DNA from: Parietaria judaica
Taxonomy: Eukaryota > Streptophyta > Magnoliopsida > Rosales > Urticaceae
DNA length: 64,000 bases
Assembly (NCBI GenBank): GCA_954871525.1
Contig: OX940860.1
Coordinates: 27,374,001-27,438,000, forward strand
Reading direction: 5' to 3'
The notes beneath the pieces were generated by a model, which made no database searches, was not told the origin of the DNA, and saw only the letters and a list, made by a program, of their open reading frames with translations. The position numbers and the translations under genes are program-made. This document shows, one piece after another, positions 1 to 11,819 of the stretch. Numbering within the stretch: position 1 is the first letter of the stretch; each line of letters opens with the position of its first letter.

Positions 1-307
1 AAAGTTTGAAAACTAGTTACCAAGCGTACGAGGATCAAAACATTTTTTTTAATTTAAAAATAAAAAGTGTACGAGGATCGGGATCGGAAATCGATATATA
101 CCGAAACCAAATACTTAACGTTAATATTTTAACTACAAAGGTTGAACCGGATTAAAAACGACTATTTTTGCGTACGTAAATCGAGACAGGAAATCAATCT
201 ATATCGATATCGATATTTTTCAGTTAATTTATTTTAATTTAATATTTTTCAATTTATTTTACTTAAAATACCCCGATATTGGCACTGCACTACTTTTCTT
301 TTTGAAG

Positions 308-3300
308 AAAACGGTTTGCGCGGGAAGCTCGGAAAGCCGGCGATCTTGGAGAACTGGATCACGACGGTGAACTCCGCCGTCGCCGGCGACTCCGTGTTCC
401 AAGTCACCTTCGAATTCGACGACGACGCCGGAATCGGAATCGGAGCTTTCCTGATCAGAAACAACCACGAGAACGAGTTCTTCCTCAAAACCCTGACGCT
501 CGACGACGTTCCCGGCGAGGGTCGCCTCCACTTCGTATGCAATTCCTGGGTCTACCCTTCTCGCCGCTACACCGGCGACCGCGTCTTCTTCTCCAACAAG
601 GTCACTTTCGTCATTTTCCATAGCCAGACATGGTGTTTGTATTAATTACCATATAACAACTGTTTTGTCTAATATATGTTTATGTTGCAGACTTATCTTC
701 CGAGCGAAACACCGGAGCCGCTGCGGAAGTACAGAGAGCAGGAGCTGGTGAACTTGAGAGGAAATGGGGTGGGAGAGCTTAAGGAATGGGACAGAGTGTA
801 TGACTATGCTTTGTACAACGATCTGGGCGATCCCGACAAGGGCGAGAAATACGTCCGCACGACGCTCGGAGGGTCGAGCGATTTCCCTTACCCTCGCCGG
901 GGAAGAACGGGCAGGGCTCCCACCAAGACAGGTTTGTTTGATCTTAATTAACCGCAAACTCTATGGTGTTCAAATAGATAGAAACGGTAAACAGAAGCGT
1001 TAATGAATCAATAGCAAATGAATGTGATAGGACCCGGCGTAGAAGACCAAGAGAAACTACGCTTTATTGATAAACGTAACAAGATCTCTAATTCGAGGGT
1101 TGGACCGGAAAACTCTCTTTATGATGTTCAGTACGAAATTACAGTACTTAAACATGACGGCTAACCTTAATAGCGGATAGAAGACACCCTTTCTTATCTA
1201 GACCTAAAAATACCCCCAATGAAAGAAAATATAACTAATCGCATAAAAATGTGCGTCTAACAAATGATTGAAATATAACCCTAAAATATATTTTTCAACT
1301 ACTTAAGTTATAACACAAAAATATTAGGTTTAAATGATCAAACAAAGGTTAGCAATCTAGTTTGTTACAAACCAATACTCTTGGCCTTCATTTGAATCAG
1401 GTTTTTGCTTATGTTTGTGACATTTATACGCGTGTAACAGATCCGACGTGCGAGAGTAGGATGAGCCTTCTCACGAGGATAAACGTCTACGTTCCACGAG
1501 ATGAACGGTTTGGCCACTTGAGGATGTCGGACTTCATCGCCTACGGGCTGAAGGCTTTGGGCCAAGTCATCAAGCCGGCTCTTAACAGCAGGTTCGACGA
1601 AACCCCGGGAGAGTTTGACAGCTTCCAGGACGTGCTCGACATCTATGAAGGAGGCCTTGAGATGCCTTCGGGTTTTATTCAAGAGGTACGGGAAAACGTC
1701 CCTACTCAAATGCTCAGGGAGATGTTCCGAACCGATGGCGAAAGGGTCCTAAAATTCCCCATGCCTCACGTAATCAAAGGTAAAAGAATTCCGCAAACTA
1801 AATTTTAAAACCGAAACTCAAATTTATCTGATGATCAAATTTACCGCTTTATCGAGGAATATGTGGTTACTTTTTTCTTCTTCCGTTTGAACAGCGGATA
1901 GGCATGCTTGGAGGAGCGACGAAGAGTTTGCGAGAGAAATGCTCGCCGGAGTGAACCCTATAATCATTCGCCTTCTCGAAGTAATTTTAGTTCTCTATTT
2001 TTTAGCTCTCTTTCTGTTTCCAGATTCCGTTGACCATTCTCGTATTCAACTTTGACCCAGGAATTCCCGCCCGTGAGCAAATTGGATCCTCAGGTTTACG
2101 GGCATCAAAACAGTACAATTACCGAAGAACACATTAAGGATAACTTGGAAGGTCTCCCTGTACACGAGGTAGTTTCCGTTCTTGTTATAAAATTAATGCA
2201 TGTTTCTGATTTCGTCCGAAAACCTTATAATTGAGTGATAGCGGCCAAACAAGTGATAGGAACCGACCACGAAAAATAACCGAAAAAACACACGTATCGA
2301 CTAAAAATTCATGACCGATGGGATGAATTCCCAATAATCTTATTGTATAAAAAAACTGAATGACTAATGTATCGGCCGTTTCTTCGAGAACACAACCCAA
2401 GCTCTCTAAAAGAGGCGCCTAATATGGGAATATAGAAACCATAATCCTTATTTATCACAAATTACCCAAAATACCCCTAGTAACTTAACATGTGTAGAAA
2501 GTTTTATTCAGTTATTAACAATTCAAGCTCTAACAACAGGCTCTGAAGCAAAACAAGTTGTTCATACTGGATCACCACGATTCGTTTATGCCATATCTAA
2601 GAAGGATAAACACGACATCAACGAAGACTTACGCAAGCCGAACGCTCCTTTTCCTGAAGAACGACGGGACTTTGACGCCATTGGCAATCGAGTTGAGCTT
2701 ACCGAACCCTGGTGGCGATCAGTTTGGAGCGGTTAGTAAAGTGTATGTTCCGGCAAAAGAAGGCGTTGAAAATACCATTTGGGAACTAGCGAAAGCCTAT
2801 GCATCTGTAAATGATTCCGGGTTTCATCAGCTCATTAGTCACTGGTAAAACTCTCGCTCTTCGCAATTTTTTCCGGGAAAAATTTTATCCTTCGTTGTGA
2901 TTTAAATCTGAGTTAGTTTCGTTCGGGATTTGTTTCAGGTTGAACACTCATGCCGTGATTGAGCCGTTCGTGATAGCGGCGAACAGACAGCTCAGCGTGC
3001 TTCACCCGATTCACAAGCTCTTGAAGCCTCACTTCCGTGAGACGATGAACATCAATGCGCTTGCGAGGCAGACTCTCATTAACGCCGAAGGCATTCTGGA
3101 GAATACGGTTTTCCCGGGAAAGTATGCCATGGAAATGTCGGCTGTGGTGTATAAGAACTGGGTTTTGACCGAGCAAGGACTCCCGGCAGATCTCATCAAG
3201 AGGTAGATTTTTGAAGTTGGCATTAGTTTCATACTGAAACCGGATAGGTTAGGTTCGGTTCTTTACTCGTTTTTTCTAAGTAAACCGAATTATTCGGTTA

Positions 3301-4590
3301 TGAAATGTTTTGACGGAAGTCCGGTTTATAAACTTTTACTCAGGTAAACTCGGTTATCGGTTTCGATTCAGTTAAAACATATGATAAATCAGTTTCCAGA
3401 TATGCTTAACAGGTCAAAATTCAATTAAAACCAGTTCAACTACTAATTTGGATAAGAACCTATTTAATAAATAAGTTTTTAGTACAATAACAATAAAAAT
3501 CTTAGGGATATATTTACGCCTTAAGTACCCATAAAGTAGTGTTAGAACGGCATAATCTTGTTGTTTGTTTCTCACGATTAAGTACCCATTGTTACAATTC
3601 ATGTGCTCTATTAGTTCCCATTAGTGTTCACCTCAGATAACATATATAACCGTAACAAATCCAGATTAATTAGCGGTTTCAATTAACTCTTGCCGCTTCT
3701 TTCGAAGGACCGAATTCGAAGTTTCTCTATTCTTTTTGTCGAAATTTGTTCCGTTTTTTTCTTCTTCTTTTTTTCTTTTCTTCAGCCTTACATGTTTTAG
3801 ACTATTTCTTCAACGATTCTCTATATTTTTGTGCAGGGGGGTAGCAGTGAAGGACCAAACTCGGCCCCACGGCCTTCGCCTTCTGATCGAGGACTACCCA
3901 TTCGCCGTTGACGGGCTCGAGATCTGGTCGGCGATCCAGACTTGGGTCGAGGAATACTGCTCTCACTACTATCCCACCGACGAGGCAGTCGAGGGAGACA
4001 CCGAGCTCCGGGCGTGGTGGAAGGAGCTCAGAGAGGTCGGCCACGGCGACAAGAGAGACGAGCCATGGTGGCCGGAGATGAAAACCCGGCGAGCCTTAAC
4101 GGAATCGTGCACGACAATCATATGGATCGCGTCCGCACTCCACGCGGCCGTCAACTTCGGGCAGTACCCTTACGCCGGGTACCTCCCGAACCGGCCTACC
4201 GTGAGCCGCCGGTTCATGCCCGAGGAGGGATCGCCGGAGTATGACGAGCTCCGCACCGACCCGGAGAGGGCGTACCTGAAGACCATCACGGCCCAGGAGC
4301 CGACCCTTCTCGGGATCTCGCTCATCGAGATCCTCTCGCGGCACGCCTCCGACGAGGTCTACCTCGGTGAGAGAGACGCGCCCGAGTGGACGCCGGACGA
4401 GCGCCCTTTGCAAGCCTTCGAGGAGTTTCGGAAGAGGCTCGCCGAGATCGAGGGCAACATCGGGAGACGGAACGGCAACGAGAGGCTGAAGAACCGGGCC
4501 GGGCCAGTCGGGTTTCCGTACACGCTGCTCTGCCCGAGCAGCGAGGCCGGGATTACCGCCAGGGGAATTCCCAACAGCGTATCCATCTGA
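308..4590 (+). CDS. 9S-lipoxygenase, upstream copy (5' partial)
   Basis: This is a plant type-1 lipoxygenase, a cytosolic non-haem iron dioxygenase that oxygenates linoleic and linolenic acid at C9 in the oxylipin pathway. Inferred exons are 308-600, 691-931, 1441-1779, 1895-1980, 2061-2168, 2540-2844, 2939-3202 and 3837-4590; phases agree and give about 795 residues. Exon 308-600 is the second half of the PLAT/LH2 domain, so the first exon lies before the window. Iron ligands are visible: the two His of HWLNTH across the 2844/2939 junction, His and Asn of [11 protein letters not shown], and the terminal Ile of NSVSI. The Thr-Val pair in ENTVFPGKY and the Ala of NALARQ are the residues known to favour 9S products. 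The last exon is one uninterrupted 754-nt block, unlike the downstream copy. The first visible acceptor (ctttttgaag) is a weaker match than the others. Confidence 0.93.
1025..1240 (+). repeat. Dispersed intronic repeat, copy in lipoxygenase intron
   Basis: Begins GTGATAGGACCCGG and carries GAAAACTCTC about 95 bases in. The same features, in reverse complement, occur at 48878-49084 inside a REV3 intron, and a more diverged copy lies at 2234-2500 in another intron of this lipoxygenase (GTGATAGGAACCG at one end, AAAATACCCCTAGTAA at the other). This looks like a short non-coding mobile element. No terminal repeats or coding capacity were seen. Confidence 0.5.
2234..2500 (+). repeat. Dispersed intronic repeat, diverged second copy
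   Basis: Related to 1025-1240 and to the reversed copy at 48878-49084. It shares the GTGATAGGA start, the GCGCCTAATATGGGA block and the AAAATACCCCTA block. It lies wholly within the intron between exons 2061-2168 and 2540-2844. Confidence 0.45.
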
Positions 4591-4712
4591 TATGGAAATG
4601 GTAGGGCAACATTTCCATGTTCTTGTTACGTGAAGTTGTACAAAGTGATTTACATGGTTTTATTTTATTGTATGATATCAGTTTTAGTCTCTACGAACTG
4701 AACTACTATTTG

Positions 4713-4718
4713 AATAAA
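4713..4718 (+). terminator. Polyadenylation signal AATAAA of upstream lipoxygenase
   Basis: A canonical AATAAA lies about 120 bases after the stop codon of the upstream lipoxygenase, in T-rich 3' flanking DNA. It is the likely near-upstream polyadenylation element; the cleavage site cannot be fixed from sequence alone. Confidence 0.5.
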
Positions 4719-5440
4719 GTTGTAATAATATTTGGTATCTTAAACATTGATTTTTAATATTTGGACTGGACTAAAATGCCTTCTTTTTTCGACAACTGGA
4801 ACATTATGAGCAGCAATACCACGACGATAAGGAATTCGGACGCCTGCTTTTGAACTATGTTTCGTTGATTTAAAAGTCGAATTTTGCAACACATAACGCA
4901 CAAAGCCGTAGATTCTTGTCTTGTCTTTGAAAACGGACTTTGAATTGGCCTATTGGGATTTGAAATGAGTCCGCGGGTGAATCCAGACATGTGTTTAGGT
5001 GGCTAATGTCATCCTCAACTCGTCCAGCACAATAATATTTGCATTTTAATGTAAAATGACATTAAAAATTGAAGGAATTTTTTTTTTTTTTTTTCAAAGA
5101 TCAAATTTGAATGTCAAAATATATTTTGAAAAGACGGTATTCATCCCAAAAAAATGGATACCACAAAAAAGGCGTATTAAAACAAAAAGAGGTTTACCGT
5201 AATATTTCGGAGGGCATGCCAACGATTTTTAAACTTTACTTTATTAAAGCCCTTTTTTATTTGTCAAAAACTCAAAATTTCTTATTTTTAATTAGGATAA
5301 TGCCGTCAAAAGTTTCAATAGTATTTTCATCGTTATTTATAAGTTCCCATTCATGTTTGTGTACCGTAAAGTTTTCATTCTCTCAAATTGTAAAATAATT
5401 AGTCTTTCATCCACTATTTTCAAGTCAAATGTCACGTGAC

Positions 5441-5929
5441 TAGGGGTGGCATTTTGAGGCTATACACGAAACGGTTACGATACGGTTTAAACAGGTTTGG
5501 GTCTAACATAACTGGATCTTGATCCAACAATGTTGAACAAGATTAACACGATTAAATAATGGGTAAACACAGCACGAACACGATGGGACTCATTAGACCC
5601 AATTAAGGAGCAAAAAGTTACATTTTATATATGTTATTAAGTGTGTTAATACTTATTATATATAACATTTATATTTTTTTACTTATTTATTATGTCGTAC
5701 AATTGACGAACATAAAAAAATGTTAGTAAATTTTAATTTCTTAGATAATATAATTAAATAAATTAAGTTAAATGAGTGTAAATTGAATAATTTGTCATTT
5801 TAAAATACATGAATATGTTAAACGAGTCTCATCTTCTAACACGATTACTAAATGGGCGGGTTTATGTCTACATAAAATAAGATTAAAACTGGGCACAAAC
5901 AAGACACACAACCTGAATTGCCACCCTTA
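5441..5929. mobile_element. Non-autonomous hAT element with perfect 8-bp target duplication
   Basis: The left end reads TAGGGGTGGCA and the right end TGCCACCCTTA, imperfect terminal inverted repeats of the hAT type. Identical 8-bp direct repeats CACGTGAC lie immediately outside (5433-5440 and 5930-5937), the expected duplication size for hAT transposases. The 489-bp interior is AT-rich and encodes nothing recognisable, so it must have been moved in trans. Confidence 0.85.
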
Positions 5930-5937
5930 CACGTGAC

Positions 5938-6980
5938 ATAATGTTACAGCCACATGGCATGTCATGTCATCTGACCACTGTGTGGATTTTATTATTACTT
6001 TAAAAATATATTTTTGAAAGTCTAAATTATTTAATAAGAAGTTATTAATAATTTTTGTATAATTACAATACTATTGAATGGGAATGAAACCCATATTGAA
6101 ATACCATTTTTTTTTACCATGAATCCAAAATATCGGGACTAAATTACGCGGAATCTAAAAAACTCAGATTAAAAATTAAAATACTTGGATTGAAATACCC
6201 ACTTTTAAAATAATTGGATTGAAATACCCACTTTTAACTTTTCGATTCCTGTTATAATTCAATCCGGATATTTTTAATTTGACATTTTCGAATTTCGGAT
6301 AAAAAAAATCCAATTTTTCATTATGCACAAAATATGAAGATATCTCAAATCTCAAATTTGATTCTTGAAATTTTATTATCCAGATCCATTCAAATTCTAT
6401 AGTTGAAATTATTATAAAATTAAAATTATTAATAATTTCTTAATAAATTATTTTAGATTTAAAAAATAATTTTTAATTAAAAGAATCATGTGCCATGTCT
6501 TGTCTTGTGATAGTCAACGTGACTTTAAAATAATAGATATAAGACTCATTATATGTAGTTCTAACAATAACGAAAGCTATGAATTTTTTAAAAAAGTTGT
6601 GAAGCTCTGTATTTTTATTCAATTATCAACTAATTAATTCTCTTTCTTTGAATTACATATATATAAAAAAAATATTCAAACCCAAAAAACCTACTTCCCT
6701 AAAAAAACTCACGGTTGAAGAAACCTCTTAATGACTAAAATCCTATTCTTAAAAGAAGAGCAATCACACAAATTAAAACTTACCATTATTAAAGAAATAA
6801 TCGGTAATAAATATTATCAATCAAAATAAATGAAAATGAATATTTTGAAGATAAAGAGATCTTTGATTTGAATTTGCATAGCCATGCAAACAAAGTGTAC
6901 GTCTGTTTCACATTATTACCTTATAATTATAAAGAATAAAAACTTTAACATAAAAAATAAAATAAAAAATAAAACATCTT
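5938..6980. other. Intergenic, AT-rich, no gene seen
   Basis: AT-rich DNA with short low-complexity runs and a local repeat of the motif GGATTGAAATACCCACTTTTAA near 6187-6237. No coding potential or clear mobile-element ends were recognised. The last part probably serves as promoter for the F-box leader near 7.0 kb. Confidence 0.5.
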
Positions 6981-7033
6981 ATGACGACCGAGAGACTAAT
7001 AAAACTTTTGCATGTATTATTATTATCACTTCA

Positions 7034-7238
7034 CTCAGCGACTGCAAGGCGAAACCCTAGATTCTCGAAGCACTGCTCTTCGATCAAACCTCTTCATCTG
7101 ATTCTGATGCGCGTAAGATTTTCTCGTTTGTTTGATGCCATGAATGCTGCTCGCAAGAAGCTAAGCTATCTCGAAGCACTGCTCAAGGATCAATCCTCTT
7201 CATCAGATTCTGATGCGCGTAAGATTCTTCTCCTTTGA
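7034..7238 (+). other. F-box family leader with internal duplication
   Basis: Two related blocks (about 7058-7125 and 7160-7230) each contain CGAAGCACTGCTC, a TCTTCATC[TA]GATTCTGATGCG stretch and CGTAAGATT. The same leader stands once before the intact F-box gene (13003-13110), and its AACCCTAGAATCTC part recurs near 16786 and 27509. It is inferred to be the transcribed 5' leader of the F-box family, duplicated here; the CGTAAGATT part could be a donor site of a leader intron. Confidence 0.5.
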
Positions 7239-7790
7239 TTTTCCATAATGTTGTTTATTTACGAATTAGGGCTCTGTGGGATTAATTTATTATAAATTTA
7301 GGGCTCTTTTAATTAACATGCTTGATTAATCCCGTGATCCATTAATTTGATTAACATATAATTATTTTCCTGTATAATATGTGTTGTATAGAACGGAAGT
7401 GTATTACAGAAAGAAACATGTTATAACAATTAAGTTTGATTTATCGAATTATTGAGCTATTTAATAATATTGTATTTATATTCGGTTCTCGCGTTGATAT
7501 GTGAATTTCATTGTTTTCAATAATCTTTAGGCTCTGTTGAAGAGAAGACGGATTTAATTTCCGACCTACCTCCACCCATTTTGCATCACATTTTGTCGTA
7601 TCTCAGCATCGAAGATTCTGTTAGAACCCCTGCGTTGTCTAAGCAATGGAATTCCTCCATCATGAAGCGAAAAGTTGAAAAGAGCACTGATTTCATCTCC
7701 GACCTTCCTCCATCCATTTTGCATCACATACTGTCGTATCTCGACCCTGAGGATTCGGTTAGAACGTCCGTGTTGTCTAAGCAATGGAAT

Positions 7791-9922
7791 TGTAAAACCC
7801 AAATATATATATATATATATATAAAAAAAAAATGTGTGTGTCAGCGTACCTTTTTCTCTCCCCCCTTTTTCCTTTTCTTTTCCTTCCTCTCCTTCCCGTA
7901 CCTCTCTCCCTCTCTCTTTCTCTCGAACTTTCCCCCACAACCAAAGTTCAAAGCTTGACAACTCGGTCACCGGAGCTCCGATCGACGAGATCTTGGTACC
8001 GTTGGAAAGCTCTCAAGGCGGTGAACAAGATGCTGGGCGGAAGTTGACCGGAGGTGGTGGCGTTTGGCCGGAATAGTCGCCGTAAGGTTCGGTTTCATAA
8101 CCCGAGATCTATTTCATTCCGGTTAGATTTTGAGAAAACTAACACCGGAATCATGTTCGTGAAGCCTATTAGAGTCCGTTGGTGGTGCCACCTCGCCGTC
8201 GTCGTCGCCGGCCGCCGCCGTCGGCCGCCGCGTCATTTTCCGATCTCGGATTTTTTTGAGGGGTTTTGAAGCCCTCGTCGAGGAGATCGAAAGCCCTCGA
8301 TCGGAATCGTCATCGGACTCTCGGTAAGCCCGAATTTCCTTGACCTAGTTTCTGAATTTAGATGATCAAATTAGGTGTGTTCTGGGCCTTGATTGATGAA
8401 ATTGACTTCGCCATTGCGTTTAGAACAGTCGAATTAAGCTAGGAGAAGCATAAAATTGTCGAATTGATGCCCGTTTTGCTGCTTCGTTTTGCGTGCCCGA
8501 CGGGAATTCGGCCCGGGCTAAATTTTAGTGTATCGGGTTTTCAATTGACAATTTGAATTCCAATCTTAGTAGTATTTGACTTATGAATGGTATCGGTGTT
8601 ATAGCTGGCACGGATAGTCGTCCCGTAGTCGCCTCGAAGACTGTGCTACCCGAACCACCCGCTTTGACTAGTTCAACAGATCCCGAAGTCTCTAGTCATC
8701 AATCTCAGGGCCAAGACGAACCCACATCTTCGACTAGCTAGTCGATCGGTCAAAGTTTCCACGGATTGAGGTAGGGGCTATTACCTTTTCTCGCTATATA
8801 AAATGAACGTAGAAACCAACGATTAAATAAAGATCCAATCGGATAGGTTAAAATTGGAATTAATGAAATGTTATTTTAATCAAAAGATAAAATTAATGTT
8901 ATGATTGTCGTCGCTTGATAGCGAGGCAGAGAACCAGGTATGGTTTGATATTCGTTATTATATTTATGTTTATGGTTACGTCGGGATGACGTATATTGAT
9001 GTTGGTACCCGCTTCGGGCGGATGATGATTATTATGATATGGTACCCGCTTCGGGCGGATGATGTGTGTTGATATGGTACCCGCTTCGGGCGGATGAGCT
9101 GCTGACGAGCAGCTGGCTACTGCGCAGTAGGCCGGACATGGATATGGATACATATATGGATATGATTGGTGACCCAAAAGTCAACATTTCGAACCATGGC
9201 GAACTGGCCGTCTTTGGTGGTGATTAGGATCCCGAGTCAAGGGCGAGTTACGGTTAGGGACTTCTAGTCCACCTGTGCTCGTGCCTTGAGGACTCGATGG
9301 GATTTAGTGGAGTAAAGGCGCGAGCTGACTCGGCATGGACCACCGAAATGATTTGACTTTTGTGGGGTATATTTATTTATTTTATGAAAATGATGATTAA
9401 ATGGTTTATGATGACGTTTATTTTTATTTAATTGAAATTTGACTAATAAAGGTTCGGTAAAGAGAATTGGTAATAGATTTCCTACTGAGCATGTGGTGCT
9501 CACCCCTTCCATATACATTTTTTTTTCCTTCCAGTTACAGGTGGTGATCAGTATCCAACTCCGGGCGAGGAGTAGTTTGAGTTAGGAGGTCGACGTGTTG
9601 ATTAGCTTAACCGTACCTCTAGTGTTCGTCGAGGTGAATCTCGCTTTTTGGGTTGATCTTTTATTCAGACTTGTAATGGATTAAATTAAGGATATTTGTG
9701 ATGGTGATACTTTATATTTGTCGTTTTATGGTGTTGTATAAACTGTGGTCGTTGCTATTGTATTGTCGTTTTAAGTCCCATGGGCAAAAGTTATGTGTTT
9801 GTTGACGTAGACGTTGAATATTCAACGGTATTGTTTAAATGATGATGTGTCATTGACCGGTCCAAGTTTGAAAAGTCGTTGTTTTTGTCTTATTCTACTA
9901 ACCCCCATCTAGGGGCGTTACA
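7791..9922. mobile_element. Solo LTR, probably Ty3/gypsy type, 2132 bp
   Basis: Starts TGTAAAACCC and ends GGGGCGTTACA, the TG...CA ends of an LTR, flanked by identical 5-bp direct repeats GGAAT (7786-7790 and 9923-9927), the duplication made by retroviral-type integrases. There is no internal gag-pol and no second LTR, so the element is inferred to be a solo LTR left by recombination between two LTRs. The long LTR with TGTAA...GTTACA ends resembles plant gypsy elements; assignment to a lineage needs a database search. Confidence 0.85.
9004..9098. repeat. Three-copy internal repeat within the solo LTR
   Basis: GGTACCCGCTTCGGGCGGAT occurs three times, starting at 9004, 9041 and 9076, with spacing of 37 and 35 bases. 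Each unit contains a small GC-rich inverted repeat (CCCGCTTCGGGCGG), so it could form a hairpin in the LTR transcript. Confidence 0.8.
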
Positions 9923-11819
9923 GGAATTCTGTTTGGAAGTCATTTCCTATTCTTGAATTTAAGGGACCCGTTCGTATGCGGGAGTCCTCGCCGCGGTTCA
10001 AGGAGCGTTTTCGAGAATACTTGTACTCCGTGGATAGGTCTCTGCAGAACTTCATTAAGGATAAGCGTTGCATTGAGAGGTTGGATTTGCATTTGAGTAG
10101 TGTCGACCCGAGCTCGGTTCCGCTAGTCGATACATATGTGCCATTAGCTCTTCACAATGGTGTGTTTGACTTGAGATTCGATGTCAGTACTGATTGCGAA
10201 GATTTCTACCCTCTACCTGAAACAACATTCACAGTCAACTCAAAATCAAAGTTCTTTCTCCTTAAAAAGTTAGAGCTAACTAGAGTTTGCCTAAATGAGA
10301 AAATAGTCCGGGATATCATCCGCAACTGTCCTAACCTCACCGATCTTCGTATTTTATCTACTGAAGGTTTGGAAACTCTTAATATTTCCAAACTTGCAAG
10401 TCTTTATAGATGCGATGTTGATGAGCATTATTGTTGATGTCCTCTCTCTCAAGCGCTTTTCCCTTGAGGTCCAGAATGTGATGAAACTGCTGTTCATTTG
10501 ACTTCCTGCTATGATTTGAGAGAACTTGATCTAAAGAGAAGCACCATCACCGATGCTCATTTTAGTCAAATCTCTAGATTTCGATTCCTGGAGAGTCTCT
10601 ATATTGAATGTTGTCATGAGCTAAAGAGGATCAAGCTCTCATTGAAGCGATTAAAGCACCTCAAGCTATCTTGCACTTCCTTAAAAGCTATTGAGATCGA
10701 TGCTCCGATACTATCAGAATTTGTTTTTGAGAGTACCGTAGAGATTGAAGAAGAATTGCCAGTATTGATTTTAGCAGACGCTATTCCTGGTTCCTTGCAT
10801 TTAACTTATTACATGGGGGACAACTTATGGTCTCATAACAGTGTTTGGTTCCTCAAGTTTAGGGAGTTTCTTAGTGTTCCTTTTAAGAGTACCACTTTTG
10901 AGCTAGAGTTGCGAAGATTGAATAAAAAAGTAAGTTTCGACCTTGACGAATTCAAAGAAAGCGTTATTCCCCCACCGGTAAAAATGGACCGTTTAGACCT
11001 CACTGGCTGTATTAACAAACCTTCATCCTACTGGGAGGCTCTTCTTGACGGAATACTGTGGAGTTGTCATCCAAAGAAAATTTGCATGACTAATATTAGA
11101 CCAACTTCCAGTGGTGAGGATACGGGCGAAAAGGTGTGATGTAATACTTCCTTTACCATGAAATTTTAATAAGCTTGTTGATTTCCATGTCCAATATTCT
11201 TGGTTTAGTTTGTTTAAGCTTGTTGATTTCCAGTTCCTATGTTTAATTTTCCATGTTCTCCATTTAAGTGCTTATTTTGTTAAAATTTGAAGGTTCGTTA
11301 TTATTAAGCCAAATACTATTGGTAAATTAATTTAGTTAAATTAGCTTAGATTCTCTCTACGGATTTAGGGTAGTCACAACAGAGAAAAAGGTTTTCATCG
11401 ATTCTAAGTTTATGATGAGATCAATATCCCGAGATTGTAATGTAGCGGTTGGTTCTCTTATTTGGTGTCAATCAAGCTTTGTAATTATCCATTTTATTCA
11501 TCGTAATTCTCCATTTACGAGCACTAAGATTCAAGTTGTTTGGCAGTGTCTGCAAACTCTTTGCAGGATGTTGAATCAACGTGAATGCCAATTGTGTTGC
11601 AATTTGTCTCGCTGCGCCGTCACTTCAAAGCTGCAACGATCGAGAGCGCTGGGGATGTTGAATTTGATGAAACTAACATCGAAGGCGTCACAGGAGACTT
11701 ATTTTCGAAGCTAAAGTACCGGAGAAGACTTTACAGACGTGCCAAAAGAAATTCATATTATAGCTCCATGGAGTGCAGTGTAACGTTCAGGTTTGATTGG
11801 GAAATTTAAGACACAAAGT

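Larger units (their letters stand above)
7534..11809 (+). pseudogene. F-box/LRR pseudogene A with tandem F-box and LTR insertion
   Basis: Remains of an F-box/LRR gene, homologous throughout to the intact one at 13303-15346. Two F-box segments lie in tandem: the first (about 7555-7655) lacks its ATG, the second begins MKRKVEKSTDFISDLPPSIL at 7663. A 2.1-kb solo LTR (7791-9922) interrupts the second F-box right after Trp-Asn. The body resumes at 9923 (NSVWKSFPILEF), runs to about 10430, hits a frameshift and stop, and resumes in another frame at 10498-11133 through WSCHPKKICM. The acceptor of the last exon is changed from AG to AA at 11554-11555, and that exon has lost ten bases (about 11615) in its cysteine motif. 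These multiple lesions make function very unlikely. Confidence 0.85.

Noticed and set aside
4096..4413. Minus-strand open frames over the last lipoxygenase exon
   Set aside because: They are shadows of a GC-rich coding exon; the + strand frame carries the conserved catalytic residues.
7820..8270. Open frames inside the solo LTR
   Set aside because: They are short, low in complexity (pyrimidine-rich or Arg/Pro-rich), in several overlapping frames, and lie within a non-coding LTR.
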